Shown: positions 1 to 6,057, counted from the first letter of the stretch. The stretch is DNA of 42,275 bases from Minisyncoccota bacterium (GCA_028690055.1 JAQVBZ010000015.1:1-42275), one strand, 5' to 3'. Translations and numbers: made by a program. The notes: generated by a model not told the origin, from the letters alone.

Positions 1-2
1 TT

Positions 3-344
3 CATGAAATATGGAGACGGGTGGATGCGGAAATACCCCGACCCGTCGAACTCCTCGTTGTAAGCATAGTCGCAGGGGCCATGGGAGGGTTAGAATCAGT
101 TGATGATTTCTTTCCCAATGAAGCAGATATTCTTGCCGAATGTCAAGAAAGAGCTCTTCTTTCAAAAGCTGTCCGAAACGGAAGCTGGAAAGAGGGGCTT
201 GAAAGGGCTCCAAAATTTGACAGATACGGAAGTGAGGCCTATAAGGTTCCCGGCACAAAGGAATACAGGGTAGTGTCTGGCAACGATTTATTGCATAGGC
301 ATCCCGAGCAAAATTATTGGCATCCCCTAGATAGGATGCATTAA
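3..344 (+). CDS. Hypothetical protein, cut by the left edge
   Basis: This reading frame is open to the left edge of the window, so the gene is probably incomplete at its 5' end; the first usable start inside is the GTG at 21. The visible part (about 107 residues from that GTG) is soluble, rich in charged and aromatic residues, and ends in a His/Trp/Pro-rich tail. I recognise no domain. It is the last gene of a unit in the RNA-delimited array: a hairpin (355-389) and the first repeated RNA fold (394-469) follow its stop codon, as they do for the other units. Function unknown. Confidence 0.55.
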   Translation, partial: HEIWRRVDAEIPRPVELLVVSIVAGAMGGLESVDDFFPNEADILAECQERALLSKAVRNGSWKEGLERAPKFDRYGSEAYKVPGTKEYRVVSGNDLLHRHPEQNYWHPLDRMH

Positions 345-354
345 AAAGTTTTTT

Positions 355-389
355 GAGGGAACAAGTCCGGTTCAGAACTTGTTCTCTTC
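355..389 (+). terminator. 3' hairpin after first gene
   Basis: Inverted repeat with arms GAGGGAACAAGT and ACTTGTTCTCTTC around a 10-nt loop, 10 nt after the stop codon. There is no clear U-run, so it may stabilise a 3' end rather than terminate. Nearly every gene unit in 1-12.8 kb has such a hairpin just before the repeated RNA fold. Confidence 0.5.
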
Positions 390-393
390 ACAA

Positions 394-469
394 TTTCCAA
401 GCTCACAAAGATATTTGCGGGTTTAGAGAAGCTTTGAAGATTTGGGATAAATTTTGAAGGCTCTGGAAA
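394..469 (+). ncRNA. Repeated three-way-junction RNA, copy 1
   Basis: Closing stem P1 TTTCCA (394-399) with TGGAAA (464-469). P2 is AAGCTCACAAA (399-409) with TTTGCGGGTTT (414-424), giving G-U pairs and one A-C mismatch. The joining sequence AGAGA (425-429) follows. P3 is AGCTTTGAAGATT (430-442) with AATTTTGAAGGCT (450-462) and a central G-G mismatch. The wobble pairs only make sense in plus-strand RNA. It lies between two gene units. I do not recognise the class. Confidence 0.75.
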
Positions 470-491
470 ATGTTCTTTTAAAAATAATTAA

Positions 492-527
492 AACAAAAAA
501 TACGCGCGGACTGAAGTCCGCTACTCC
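492..527 (+). repeat. REP-like palindrome in the leader
   Basis: The short palindrome GCGGACTgaAGTCCGC is followed by TACTCC. The same core (actaaagtctgctactcc and relatives) occurs in the palindromic repeats near 18.86, 34.93 and 36.19 kb, so this leader has captured a chromosome-wide repeat. A second copy of the whole leader lies upstream of 6981. Confidence 0.5.
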
Positions 528-530
528 AGC

Positions 531-588
531 TTTCTTTAGCTTAAAATTTGATCGGAATAATTTATGATCAGGTTTTAAGTTAAAGAAA
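531..588 (+). promoter_or_regulatory. Long 5' hairpin directly upstream of RBS
   Basis: The left arm (531-553, TTTCTTTAGC onward) pairs with the right arm (566-588, ending TTAAAGAAA) over about 23 bp, with G-U wobbles only. The Shine-Dalgarno GGAGG (595-599) and the ATG at 606 follow immediately. A near-identical hairpin at 6903-6960 precedes a different gene, and the tip differs there in a way that keeps pairing (GATC versus GGTC). A role in 5' protection or translational control is inferred. Confidence 0.6.
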
Positions 589-605
589 ATATACGGAGGA
601 AGAAG

Positions 606-803
606 ATGAGATTAAGAAGGAAACTCGGAATAATCTTTCGAGTCTTAAAAGGCGAGGAGTTTGTGCCTCGCGCGGAGGGATCCACCGTAAATGATGACAC
701 GGTGGTCATCGTGAATATACTCGGTCATAAAGAGGCCGAGGCAAAAATAGGGAAACTCTATAATCCTGAAAAAGGAATTATAGAATTAGATTATAAATTA
801 TAA
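606..803 (+). CDS. Small hypothetical protein (65 aa)
   Basis: A 65-residue protein with a basic N-terminus (MRLRRKLG) and a compact beta-rich appearance (segments such as DDTVVIVNILG). The ATG at 606 has GGAGG six nucleotides upstream, directly after the long hairpin. It is the first gene of a two-gene unit; the acetyltransferase at 818 starts 15 nt after its stop. The N-terminal phrase around KGEEFVP vaguely recalls the GKKFVP segment of the paralogues at 1563 and 6344, but the match is too short to claim homology. Function unknown. Confidence 0.65.
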   Translation: MRLRRKLGIIFRVLKGEEFVPRAEGSTVNDDTVVIVNILGHKEAEAKIGKLYNPEKGIIELDYKL

Positions 804-817
804 GGAGAGAGGAAAAC

Positions 818-1267
818 TTGAAAAATTTTGTTTTTAAAACCCTTCCGATTGAGGAAGCAGAAGAGTTGATGGGATCTGAAATCAAATACACTCCCATTAC
901 GATGGTGCTCCTCGGCGGTGACAGGATTGTCTGTTGCGACGAGGCGGTGGTTATGAGGTCTGAATCCGACGATCTTATTGGGATTGCGACTATTTCTTCT
1001 CAGGGAGAAGACTATTCGGGCGATCCTGAAATTGTCGGATTGTATATTCTGCCAGAGTATAGAGGGCAAGGATATGCAAAAGAGCTACTTAAAAAAACGA
1101 TCGAAAGGTGCACTGAGAGAGGATTTAAAAAAATATGTCTCAATGTTCTTTCAAAAAAAATGATGCAGGTGATAAATAAATTGCCTGCAGAAATGAAAGA
1201 AATTTTGGAAGTAAGTGATCAATCAGATAATCCTCTGATTGATATGCTTTCCGAATCGGAAAGATAA
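818..1267 (+). CDS. GNAT-family N-acetyltransferase
   Basis: Likely transfers an acetyl group from acetyl-CoA to an amine; the substrate cannot be told. The family signature is the acetyl-CoA-binding motif A around residues 78-93: a beta-strand ending IVGLYILPEYRGQGYAKELL, with the Q/R-x-x-G-x-G/A pyrophosphate loop as RGQGYA. A typical alpha3-beta5 segment (RGFKKICLNVLS) follows. At 149 residues it is standard length. The start is TTG at 818 with AGGAGAGAGG just upstream; no ATG is available. It is translated with the 606 gene. The stop codon is followed after 18 nt by the hammerhead ribozyme, so the mRNA 3' end would be set by ribozyme cleavage. Confidence 0.8.
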   Translation: MKNFVFKTLPIEEAEELMGSEIKYTPITMVLLGGDRIVCCDEAVVMRSESDDLIGIATISSQGEDYSGDPEIVGLYILPEYRGQGYAKELLKKTIERCTERGFKKICLNVLSKKMMQVINKLPAEMKEILEVSDQSDNPLIDMLSESER

Positions 1268-1285
1268 AAAACTTCCTTCATTTCT

Positions 1286-1344
1286 TTTTCTGTTCCCGGG
1301 ATGCGTATCTCGGCTGATGAGCTCAAAAGAGCGAAAACAGAAAA
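1286..1344 (+). ncRNA. Hammerhead self-cleaving ribozyme (open stem III)
   Basis: All core parts are present in order. Stem III 5' strand TTTTCTGTT (1286-1294). Cleavage-site nucleotide C17 at 1295. Stem I CCGGGAT (1296-1302), loop GCGT, ATCTCGG (1307-1313). Core CTGATGA (1314-1320). Stem II GCTC (1321-1324), loop AAAA, GAGC (1329-1332). Core GAA (1333-1335). Stem III 3' strand AACAGAAAA (1336-1344). All stems pair without mismatch (one G-U), including G10.1-C11.1 and A15.1-U16.1. Cleavage is predicted between 1295 and 1296. Both ends lie in stem III. It sits where the other units carry the repeated fold. Activity is inferred, not shown. Confidence 0.88.
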
Positions 1345-1381
1345 TTCAAAAATGTTCATTGAAAAAGGGAGAAAATATATT

Positions 1382-1471
1382 ATGAAAAACAGTCGTTTTG
1401 TGGCGCTTGATTGCGGTTTTAGTTTATTCAGAATCGCGGTTGAGCGTCGCAAAGCAAAAAGGCTCCTTTGA
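1382..1471 (+). CDS. Possible leader peptide (29 aa)
   Basis: A short frame starting MKNSRFVALDCG and ending KRLL lies inside the structured leader of the 1563 gene, with GGGAG about nine nucleotides upstream. The paralogous leader at 6164 encodes a shorter peptide beginning MKNSCFVALD that stops early because the hairpin tip has diverged. The frame overlaps the left and right arms of the leader hairpin, so translation would disrupt it. Sequence constraint is probably on RNA structure, so coding is only a possibility. Confidence 0.25.
   Translation: MKNSRFVALDCGFSLFRIAVERRKAKRLL
1396..1454 (+). promoter_or_regulatory. Leader hairpin of paralogue 1
   Basis: The left arm (1396-1420, starting TTTTGTGGCGCTTGATT) pairs with the right arm (1431-1454, ending GAGCGTCGCAAAG) over about 24 bp, all Watson-Crick or G-U. 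The copy at 6177-6235 has a different upper stem that is still self-complementary, which is evidence for selection on the fold. A further stem at 1484-1530 and a TCAGAC/GTCTGA hairpin (1524-1545) fill the rest of the leader up to the RBS at 1550. Confidence 0.65.
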
Positions 1472-1562
1472 GTCTTGTGTCGGAATATTTTTTCGGCAAA
1501 CTCCGCGGCTACTCGAAAATATTTCAGACGGAGAGTCCTGTCTGATATCGGAGGAAATAAAG

Positions 1563-1937
1563 ATGGTGGTAAGAAAATACTTTAAGATTATCGGAAAAAA
1601 GTTTGTTCCGATAGAAGAGAACGATGGCAGCAGGAATATATTCGCTGTCATTGAAGTTGACAATGAAGATTCAATGCAGTTTGGTGTCGAATCTCCTGCC
1701 GAGATGGGGGAGTTCGTCATCGGGAAAGGCAGAAGCTTCCCGAAAATAGGGGAGCAGGTTATGGGAGTGGGGAGTAAATACGAACCATTCTATTGGAGAG
1801 AGGAGGTGAAGATTGAGGAAAAAGAAGTGTTTACAGAAGAATTCTGTAAGCGCGATATAGAGGAAATAGCCTCTATAATGGGTATAACCCACGATGTTTA
1901 TCAGGGGGATCGAAGGAGGCGCTGCTGTTGTAAATAA
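1563..1937 (+). CDS. Hypothetical protein, paralogue 1 of leader-controlled pair
   Basis: A 124-residue soluble protein of unknown function. The ATG at 1563 is chosen because GGAGG (1550-1554) sits eight nucleotides upstream and because similarity to the paralogue ending at 6720 begins here; upstream sequence is structured leader. Shared segments include GKKFVP, a DGSRN-x-FAVIE stretch, AEMGEFVIG, GRSFP, the segment GVGSKY-x-PFYWRE, and VFTEEFC. It resembles a small beta-barrel followed by a C-terminal helix. The tail GDRRRRCCCK differs from the paralogue. It is flanked by complementary sequences: GGGAGAAAAT in the leader (1368-1377) and ATTTTCTCCC after the stop (1950-1959). Confidence 0.7.
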   Translation: MVVRKYFKIIGKKFVPIEENDGSRNIFAVIEVDNEDSMQFGVESPAEMGEFVIGKGRSFPKIGEQVMGVGSKYEPFYWREEVKIEEKEVFTEEFCKRDIEEIASIMGITHDVYQGDRRRRCCCK

Positions 1938-1968
1938 AATAATTTAAAAATTTTCTCCCTTTTCTTTT

Positions 1969-1987
1969 TTCCAAGTTCGCAAATATT
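1969..1987 (+). repeat. Truncated copy of the repeated RNA fold
   Basis: TTCCAAGTTCGCAAATATT matches the start of the repeated fold (P1 5' strand, P2 5' strand and loop) but stops before the P2 3' strand. A full copy begins about 25 nt later (2012). It looks like the scar of a deletion or recombination between copies. Confidence 0.5.
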
Positions 1988-2011
1988 CATTTTTTTCTTC
2001 TCTCAACTCAA

Positions 2012-2084
2012 TCCAAGCTCACAAAATTATTTGTGGGTTTAGAGAAGTCTTGAAGATTTGAAATTAATCTTGAAGGCTAGTGAA
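2012..2084 (+). ncRNA. Repeated three-way-junction RNA, copy 2
   Basis: P2 is AAGCTCACAAA (2015-2025) with TTTGTGGGTTT (2030-2040), fully paired with two G-U pairs. AGAGA follows (2041-2045). P3 is AGTCTTGAAGATT (2046-2058) with AATCTTGAAGGCT (2066-2078) and the conserved G-G mismatch. The closing stem is weak in this copy. Confidence 0.72.
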
Positions 2085-2158
2085 AGGTAGACCAAAAACA
2101 AAAAATCGTTCTTTGAGAAAAAATGTTATTATATTGTTTCTTCGGAGATATCTTATAT

Positions 2159-2208
2159 GTAATTAAGAATCTAATCGTCAAGTTTCTTATGGTTAGATTC
2201 TTAATTAC
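2159..2208 (+). promoter_or_regulatory. Long 5' hairpin upstream of RBS
   Basis: An 18-bp stem, GTAATTAAGAATCTAATC (2159-2176) with GGTTAGATTCTTAATTAC (2191-2208), with one G-U and a 14-nt loop. The RBS (CGGAGG, 2228-2233) and the start at 2243 follow. The sequence is unrelated to the other 5' hairpins, but placement and length are the same. Confidence 0.6.
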
Positions 2209-2242
2209 AGGACATAAGAGAATACACGGAGGATTAAATAAA

Positions 2243-2512
2243 ATGGTAGTAATAAGAGGAGAGACAATGCCTCCTGAGGCAATGGACGGAGTTTTTGTCA
2301 ACTGTCAGAGATGTCTAAGGAGGTCTAGAGGCGGATGTTTCCTGGTGGATGCAGTTTGGCTCTATAAAGTGGACCATGTACTGCTTTGTGAAAATTTTAA
2401 GATAGTTCCAAGAGCTTCAAATTTCTTTGGACTCTCAAATAAGGAGATCGATCGTTTTCAGCGAACGCTGGAAAATACCATAAGAGTTGAAGACAGGGAG
2501 GTAGAAAAATGA
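2243..2512 (+). CDS. Small Cys-containing hypothetical protein
   Basis: An 89-residue protein. The ATG at 2243 is preferred over an upstream one because the 5' hairpin (2159-2208) and GGAGG lie just before it. It contains NCQRCLRRSRGGC and a later LCENF, so a metal site with paired cysteines is possible, and it ends in a charged helix. It overlaps the next gene (zinc-ribbon protein, 2509) by ATGA, so the two are translationally coupled and may act together. Function not recognised. Confidence 0.65.
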   Translation: MVVIRGETMPPEAMDGVFVNCQRCLRRSRGGCFLVDAVWLYKVDHVLLCENFKIVPRASNFFGLSNKEIDRFQRTLENTIRVEDREVEK

Positions 2513-2652
2513 AAGAATGTCCATTTTGCGGAGCAGAGATGTCCCATACTCCCTATTCGGATTCAAATGATCCGGAAGGGAAAAAGGGGTATATGCTCCA
2601 TGTCTTCTGTCCTAAATGTGGGATGGAAGATAACAAAAGTATCAAAAATTAA
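2509..2652 (+). CDS. Zinc-ribbon mini-protein (47 aa)
   Basis: A 47-residue protein beginning MKECPFCGAEM, with a second knuckle CPKCGM about 28 residues later: two CxxC pairs, enough for one zinc ribbon. It starts by ATGA overlap with the preceding Cys-containing gene and ends at TAA 2650-2652. Such proteins may bind nucleic acid or another protein; the target cannot be told. A hairpin (GGAAGATG/CATCTTCT, 2669-2699) and the third copy of the RNA fold follow. Confidence 0.7.
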   Translation: MKECPFCGAEMSHTPYSDSNDPEGKKGYMLHVFCPKCGMEDNKSIKN

Positions 2653-2704
2653 AAAGGTTCAAAAAATAGGAAGATGAAAAACGTTTAATTACATCTTCTC
2701 TCAA

Positions 2705-2778
2705 TCCAAGCTCACAAAGATATTTGCGGGTTTAGAGAAGCCCTGAAGATTCAAAATTAATCTTGAAGGCTCTGAAAA
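2705..2778 (+). ncRNA. Repeated three-way-junction RNA, copy 3
   Basis: P2 is AAGCTCACAAA (2708-2718) with TTTGCGGGTTT (2723-2733). AGAGA follows. P3 is AGCCCTGAAGATT (2739-2751) with AATCTTGAAGGCT (2759-2771). The downstream linker contains ACATTGAAA, shared with copies 5 and 9, which could also be read as a -35-like box. Confidence 0.72.
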
Positions 2779-2819
2779 GTAGCACATTGAAATAGACAAC
2801 TTATATCATATCGACCTCC

Positions 2820-3052
2820 TTTTGTATTTTGCCAAGCGTGCTCAGTAAAGATTTATTTTTGCATCACGCAGATTCCGGATCATGTCCGGAATGACAAATG
2901 CTGGCAGAAAGTGATTTTTTCTCATTTTGTAAATATTTAGGATGAGCAAAGTTTACTTTCTGTCAGAAACTCTGGCAAGAAATACCGAAGCATCCAATAG
3001 TGGTGCGGAGTGGTCTTTCTCTTTATTTTGCTTTATGCAAGAGAAAGTTTAG
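2820..3052 (+). promoter_or_regulatory. Structured leader of gene 3086
   Basis: Contains a REP-like palindrome (GATTCCGGAtcatgTCCGGAAT, 2871-2891), a 25-bp imperfect stem (2901-2925 with 2942-2966, arms CTGGCAGAAAG and CTTTCTGTCAG), a CCG/CGG hairpin near 2982-3007, and a CTTTCTCTT/AAGAGAAAG stem (3015-3047). The first three parts recur in the same order upstream of the RNA-ligase remnant (11600-11792), with stem-preserving differences. This is a transferable leader module. Confidence 0.55.
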
Positions 3053-3085
3053 TTAGCTTGAAAAGAGGAAAAGGAGACGAAAATA

Positions 3086-3970
3086 ATGGCATACAATTTT
3101 ATTCAATTTAACGCTAGGTTGTCTGGGATTTACGGGGTAGAAGTTACTGTCCCAAGTATTGCTGCAAAATGTGATCTTGGAAATCTTGATCCTCAGCACA
3201 CAGGTCAAGATGCATTCACGGCTTCAATAGAAGCAGCGCTGACCGTAGCATTACCACCAGACAATGCTCTCATAGGAACAATCAGGAGAGATCCTGATGC
3301 CATAGGCGCTATGGCAGTATTCGAAATGCGTCGTGAGGGTATTGATCTGAATCCAGCGATGGAGAGAATCATGAAGATTGCGGCGAGCGACAAGTTTGCT
3401 CACGGAGGTTGGCCTGGCCCGCAGCCACTTCCGACCAGGGAAAACCCCTGGCCACTGGCATCGGCTTCTACTGAAGCTGATCCGAGGTTAGCTGCGATTG
3501 CGGCTTTTGTCTCGGACTGGAATGTTCCGATGGATATTGCAGTCAAAGGAATGAAAAAGTGGCTCTTGTCTGGTGAGGTACCAGAAGGATATGAAGAGAA
3601 GGTGCAGAAAGAGCGCGAGGACTTAATTCGTGCTCTTGAGTCCAGAGAAATCCAGATGAAGAACCACAATGGGATAGCTGTTGTGGAATCTACCCATCGG
3701 GCGGCAACCACGATTGGATATTCTATGTCTCCCATAGCAGTTTTACTGAATCCGCAATTCGGATTCGGAGCTGGTCCCAAGTTTATTAAATTCACAGTCT
3801 GCCAATTCGAGGCAGGCTATGTAGATCTCAAATCGGTTTTTGCTGAGTTGTCTCAGCTTGAGCCGGGTTGGGGAGGAAGCCCAACGATTGGAGGATCTCC
3901 ACAGGGAGTATCCTCACAGCTAGATCTCGACACTGTAGTCGAGGTCGTAAGAAAACACCTGATTAAATAA
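3086..3970 (+). CDS. Conserved-looking 294-aa protein, possibly DHH/DHHA1-like
   Basis: A soluble 294-residue protein with AAGGAGA just upstream of the ATG. The N-terminal third has a pattern (HTGQDAFTASIEAAL, then TIRRDPDAIGAMAVF) in which conserved D and H residues are spaced as in some phosphoesterase-like folds. The C-terminus has WGGSPTIGGSPQG, a glycine-rich motif that recalls the substrate-binding glycine motif of DHHA1 domains. This reading is from memory of the motif style, not a demonstrated match, and the typical DHH triad is not obvious. It forms a single-gene unit with its own leader (2820-3052), a terminator-like hairpin (4015-4052) and an RNA fold. Confidence 0.7.
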   Translation: MAYNFIQFNARLSGIYGVEVTVPSIAAKCDLGNLDPQHTGQDAFTASIEAALTVALPPDNALIGTIRRDPDAIGAMAVFEMRREGIDLNPAMERIMKIAASDKFAHGGWPGPQPLPTRENPWPLASASTEADPRLAAIAAFVSDWNVPMDIAVKGMKKWLLSGEVPEGYEEKVQKEREDLIRALESREIQMKNHNGIAVVESTHRAATTIGYSMSPIAVLLNPQFGFGAGPKFIKFTVCQFEAGYVDLKSVFAELSQLEPGWGGSPTIGGSPQGVSSQLDLDTVVEVVRKHLIK

Positions 3971-4014
3971 TATTAAATAATCAGGTATAAAAACAAAAAT
4001 AGTTCAAAGGTTCA

Positions 4015-4052
4015 GGAGGGAATATAAATTCATCGTAATTTTTATCCCCTCC
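4015..4052 (+). terminator. 3' hairpin after gene 3086
   Basis: Stem GGAGGGAATATAAATT (4015-4030) with AATTTTTATCCCCTCC (4037-4052), loop CATCGT. An almost identical hairpin follows the unrelated gene ending at 11416 (11425-11462), so 3' modules are shared between units as well. Confidence 0.55.
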
Positions 4053-4059
4053 AAAAATT

Positions 4060-4131
4060 TTTCCAAGTCTATAAAAATGTTTTGTAGATTTAGAAAAGCC
4101 TTCAAGGTTAAAAAGATTTTGAAGACTGGAA
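4060..4131 (+). ncRNA. Repeated three-way-junction RNA, copy 4
   Basis: P1 TTCCA (4061-4065) with TGGAA (4127-4131). P2 is AAGTCTATAAA (4065-4075) with TTTGTAGATTT (4081-4091); relative to copies 1-3, positions 4, 5, 6 and 8 change on both strands and stay paired. AGAAA follows. P3 is AGCCTTCAAGGTT (4097-4109) with GATTTTGAAGACT (4115-4127); the usual G-G mismatch is a C-G pair here. This is the most informative copy for covariation. Confidence 0.78.
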
Positions 4132-4173
4132 TGCACTTTGAAATATATGATTCTTATTACTTTCTTCTTACTC

Positions 4174-4228
4174 ATTTTTGACGTTTTATATATTTATAAA
4201 TTTTGTAGATATATTTAACGTCAAAAAT
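4174..4228 (+). promoter_or_regulatory. Long 5' hairpin upstream of radical SAM gene
   Basis: ATTTTTGACG... (4174-4193) pairs with ...CGTCAAAAAT (4209-4228) over about 18 of 20 positions. The RBS AAGGAG (4232-4237) and the TTG start at 4245 follow. Confidence 0.55.
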
Positions 4229-4244
4229 AAAAAGGAGAATAAAA

Positions 4245-5045
4245 TTGGACAACAAAAAATTGGTTCGGTTCCTGCCTTTCAAGGGGCAGGTTGCTGGAGA
4301 AAGAAGGAAGCTCTATTTCTATAGAGCTTTTGGAATGGAAGTTCTATACACCCGGATTTTTTCTTTCGGGGCTTGCAATTTTGCCTGCCCTTACTGTAAG
4401 AGAGATGGGCAGTTTAGAACTGCTGAAGGGAATATTGTCACCTCCCAAGATTTTGAGATGGGGGTTGTGCTGACAGCCGTAAAGACTGCTATTGAAGCTG
4501 GGGAAGTTGTAAGACTTTCCGGTGGAGATCCTGTGGTTTTTCCGGAAGAAAGTTTGCAAATTGCAGAATTTGCAAGGACTCTAGGGGCAAAAATATCCAT
4601 CGCTCACAATGGATCGTCTCCGGAATTTTGCAGAAAAATGGCCCCATACCTGGAGTCGGCTGCAATCGATTTGAAGGCTCTGCCGCAGAATTTCAATACT
4701 GTGGCTGGGCTTAAAAATGGGACGGGAGCCAAGATGTTTGAAAGGAGTCTGCAATCACAGACAATCCTTTCAAATATCGGAGTATTGGTTGATGTCCGAA
4801 CTCCCATCTTTGGAACTACAACTCTAGATGATTTTCTGGAGTTGGCCGAATGCATAGTGAAGTCCGGGAATATCCAAAATAAGTTCTGGACTCTAAGACT
4901 TTATAACCCGGTAAACGGGTGTGAGTTTACCGCTCCTCGAAAGGATACGGTAATCTGGATGATCGGGGAAATCAAAAAGGTTTACCCCGAGCTGAAAATG
5001 GGTCTTCGCGCGAAATGGGACCCGAAAAGATTTCTGTATTTTTAA
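4245..5045 (+). CDS. Radical SAM protein (activase-like)
   Basis: A 266-residue enzyme of the radical SAM superfamily, which splits S-adenosylmethionine at a [4Fe-4S] cluster to make a 5'-deoxyadenosyl radical. The cluster-binding CxxxCxxC is C44, C48, C51 (GACNFACPYCKRDG), and the SAM-contact motif LSGGDP lies at 91-96. Further matches to glycyl-radical/anaerobic reductase activases are the HNGSSPEF and AIDLKAL stretches near 120-150. The length is near that of activases with an incomplete TIM barrel. I see no glycyl-radical partner in the window, so the substrate is unknown. The start is TTG with AAGGAG eight nucleotides upstream. The SAVED-like membrane protein starts 12 nt after its stop, so they form an operon. 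Confidence 0.82.
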   Translation: MDNKKLVRFLPFKGQVAGERRKLYFYRAFGMEVLYTRIFSFGACNFACPYCKRDGQFRTAEGNIVTSQDFEMGVVLTAVKTAIEAGEVVRLSGGDPVVFPEESLQIAEFARTLGAKISIAHNGSSPEFCRKMAPYLESAAIDLKALPQNFNTVAGLKNGTGAKMFERSLQSQTILSNIGVLVDVRTPIFGTTTLDDFLELAECIVKSGNIQNKFWTLRLYNPVNGCEFTAPRKDTVIWMIGEIKKVYPELKMGLRAKWDPKRFLYF

Positions 5046-5056
5046 GAGGTGAGGAA

Positions 5057-5548
5057 GTGGATTTATCTATCGTTCATTCTATTCCAACGGCCTGGGGTTA
5101 TCTCGAGCCGTTCGTGCAGCTTCTAGCTCTTCTTGTTTATTTAAAATATGTTTATCTAAAGAGAAGAGCTGAGAAACGCAGGTATATAAACAGCAATGGA
5201 CAAGATTTTGTCCTTGCTGTCGAGGTTGGCGGAAGACCTATCTCGGAGGCGGTTAAGTCCCAGTTCGGAGAGCTTGATTGTCTTATAAGCGCTCAGGCGT
5301 TAGTTGGTAAAACTACGCTTGAGGATGATAAGGACTATAAGAAGATTGCAGCAGAGGTCTACAAGGCCATAAGCTGCAATCAGAATTGTAAAGTCCGTTT
5401 AATTTTATCCGGCCCTATTGCCCTTTCGGCAATAATCGGCCGGATGATAGGCTACCACAGTTTCGATGTGACGGTCTATCAGTTCGATCCCTCTCAAGGA
5501 GGGTACTACCCGGTTCCAACACCGGATAGAAGTTGGTTCGGGGTTTGA
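5057..5548 (+). CDS. Membrane-anchored SAVED-like sensor protein
   Basis: A 163-residue protein. The GTG at 5057 is chosen because AAGAGG lies seven nucleotides upstream; a longer frame from 5015 would overlap the radical SAM gene. One membrane segment (about residues 14-34) is followed by basic residues (KRRAEKRR), suggesting a cytoplasmic C-terminal domain. That domain ends with VRLILSGPIALSAIIGRMIG, then VTVYQFDP and GYYPV, which resembles the end of SAVED domains. These domains bind cyclic oligonucleotides in CBASS and related antiphage systems. No nucleotidyltransferase or effector is visible nearby. The fold assignment is my reading; role in defence is inference. A terminator overlaps the stop codon. 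Confidence 0.6.
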   Translation: MDLSIVHSIPTAWGYLEPFVQLLALLVYLKYVYLKRRAEKRRYINSNGQDFVLAVEVGGRPISEAVKSQFGELDCLISAQALVGKTTLEDDKDYKKIAAEVYKAISCNQNCKVRLILSGPIALSAIIGRMIGYHSFDVTVYQFDPSQGGYYPVPTPDRSWFGV

Positions 5549-5575
5549 TGTACAGTTCATATATCAAACCTTTTT
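5542..5575 (+). terminator. Rho-independent terminator overlapping stop codon
   Basis: GGTTTGAT (5542-5549) pairs with ATCAAACC (5563-5570) and is followed at once by TTTTT. The TGA stop lies inside the left arm. The T-run is also the start of RNA-fold copy 5. Confidence 0.65.
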
Positions 5576-5647
5576 CTAAGCTTATAAATATTTTACAGGT
5601 TTAGAAAAGCTTTGAAGATTCAAAATAAATCTTGAAGGCTGGTAAAA
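5571..5647 (+). ncRNA. Repeated three-way-junction RNA, copy 5
   Basis: P2 is AAGCTTATAAA (5578-5588) with TTTACAGGTTT (5592-5602), keeping the A-C mismatch seen in copies 1 and 3. AGAAA follows. P3 is AGCTTTGAAGATT (5608-5620) with AATCTTGAAGGCT (5628-5640). P1 is TTTTT with AAAAA. Confidence 0.72.
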
Positions 5648-5695
5648 ATAGTACATTGAAAAAGATAATTCATATTTATCTCCTTTGCATATTCG

Positions 5696-5759
5696 TTGTA
5701 GCTATAATTAATAATTTGATTATAAAGATTTGTGGTTAGTTTATTGATTATAGTTATAA
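5696..5759 (+). promoter_or_regulatory. Long 5' hairpin upstream of RBS
   Basis: TTGTAGCTATAATTAATAA (5696-5714) pairs with TTATTGATTATAGTTATAA (5741-5759), about 17 of 19 positions including G-U. AGGAGG (5762-5767) and the ATG at 5775 follow. Confidence 0.58.
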
Positions 5760-5774
5760 ATAGGAGGTAAGGAA

Positions 5775-6014
5775 ATGGCAAGACAGCAAAGAAAATATCC
5801 ATTAACAATAAGAGTTAGAGATTACTACTTACTCTTAGGTTTAAGGAGTATTGTAGCGATAATAAGTCTCATCATTTTTTTGATGAGCGATTTATGTTTC
5901 GGGATAAGTTTAATATTTAATCCCGAAATAAATCCCGACACGTTGATTTTAATTACCATCTCTATGGGAGCTAGCGGGCTGGTATTAATATTTATGTATG
6001 CAGACTCGTTATAA
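5775..6014 (+). CDS. Small two-helix membrane protein
   Basis: A 79-residue protein with a basic N-terminus (MARQQRKYPLTIRVRDYY) and two hydrophobic stretches (about 20-46 and 56-75) joined by a short polar loop containing NPEINPD. The start has AGGAGG seven nucleotides upstream. It is the only gene of its unit. No family is recognised. The orientation rule (basic N-terminus inside) suggests both ends are cytoplasmic. Confidence 0.65.
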   Translation: MARQQRKYPLTIRVRDYYLLLGLRSIVAIISLIIFLMSDLCFGISLIFNPEINPDTLILITISMGASGLVLIFMYADSL

Positions 6015-6025
6015 AAAGTTTCATT

Positions 6026-6053
6026 GGGAAGGTTTATAGTTCTTTACCTTTCC
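6026..6053 (+). terminator. 3' hairpin after gene 5775
   Basis: GGGAAGGT (6026-6033) pairs with ACCTTTCC (6046-6053), just upstream of RNA-fold copy 6. There is no long U-run. Confidence 0.45.
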
Positions 6054-6057
6054 TTAA

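Noticed and set aside
394-469. Repeated fold as a divergent hammerhead
   Set aside because: Neither CTGANGA nor GAA lies at the junction; the conserved joining sequence is AGARA. It may be functionally similar but is not the same class.
2790-2800. TTGAAA after several folds as promoters of each unit
   Set aside because: A -35-like TTGAAA recurs after many folds, but I could not find a consistent -10 box at 16-18 nt. Separate promoters per unit cannot be excluded but are not supported well enough to annotate.
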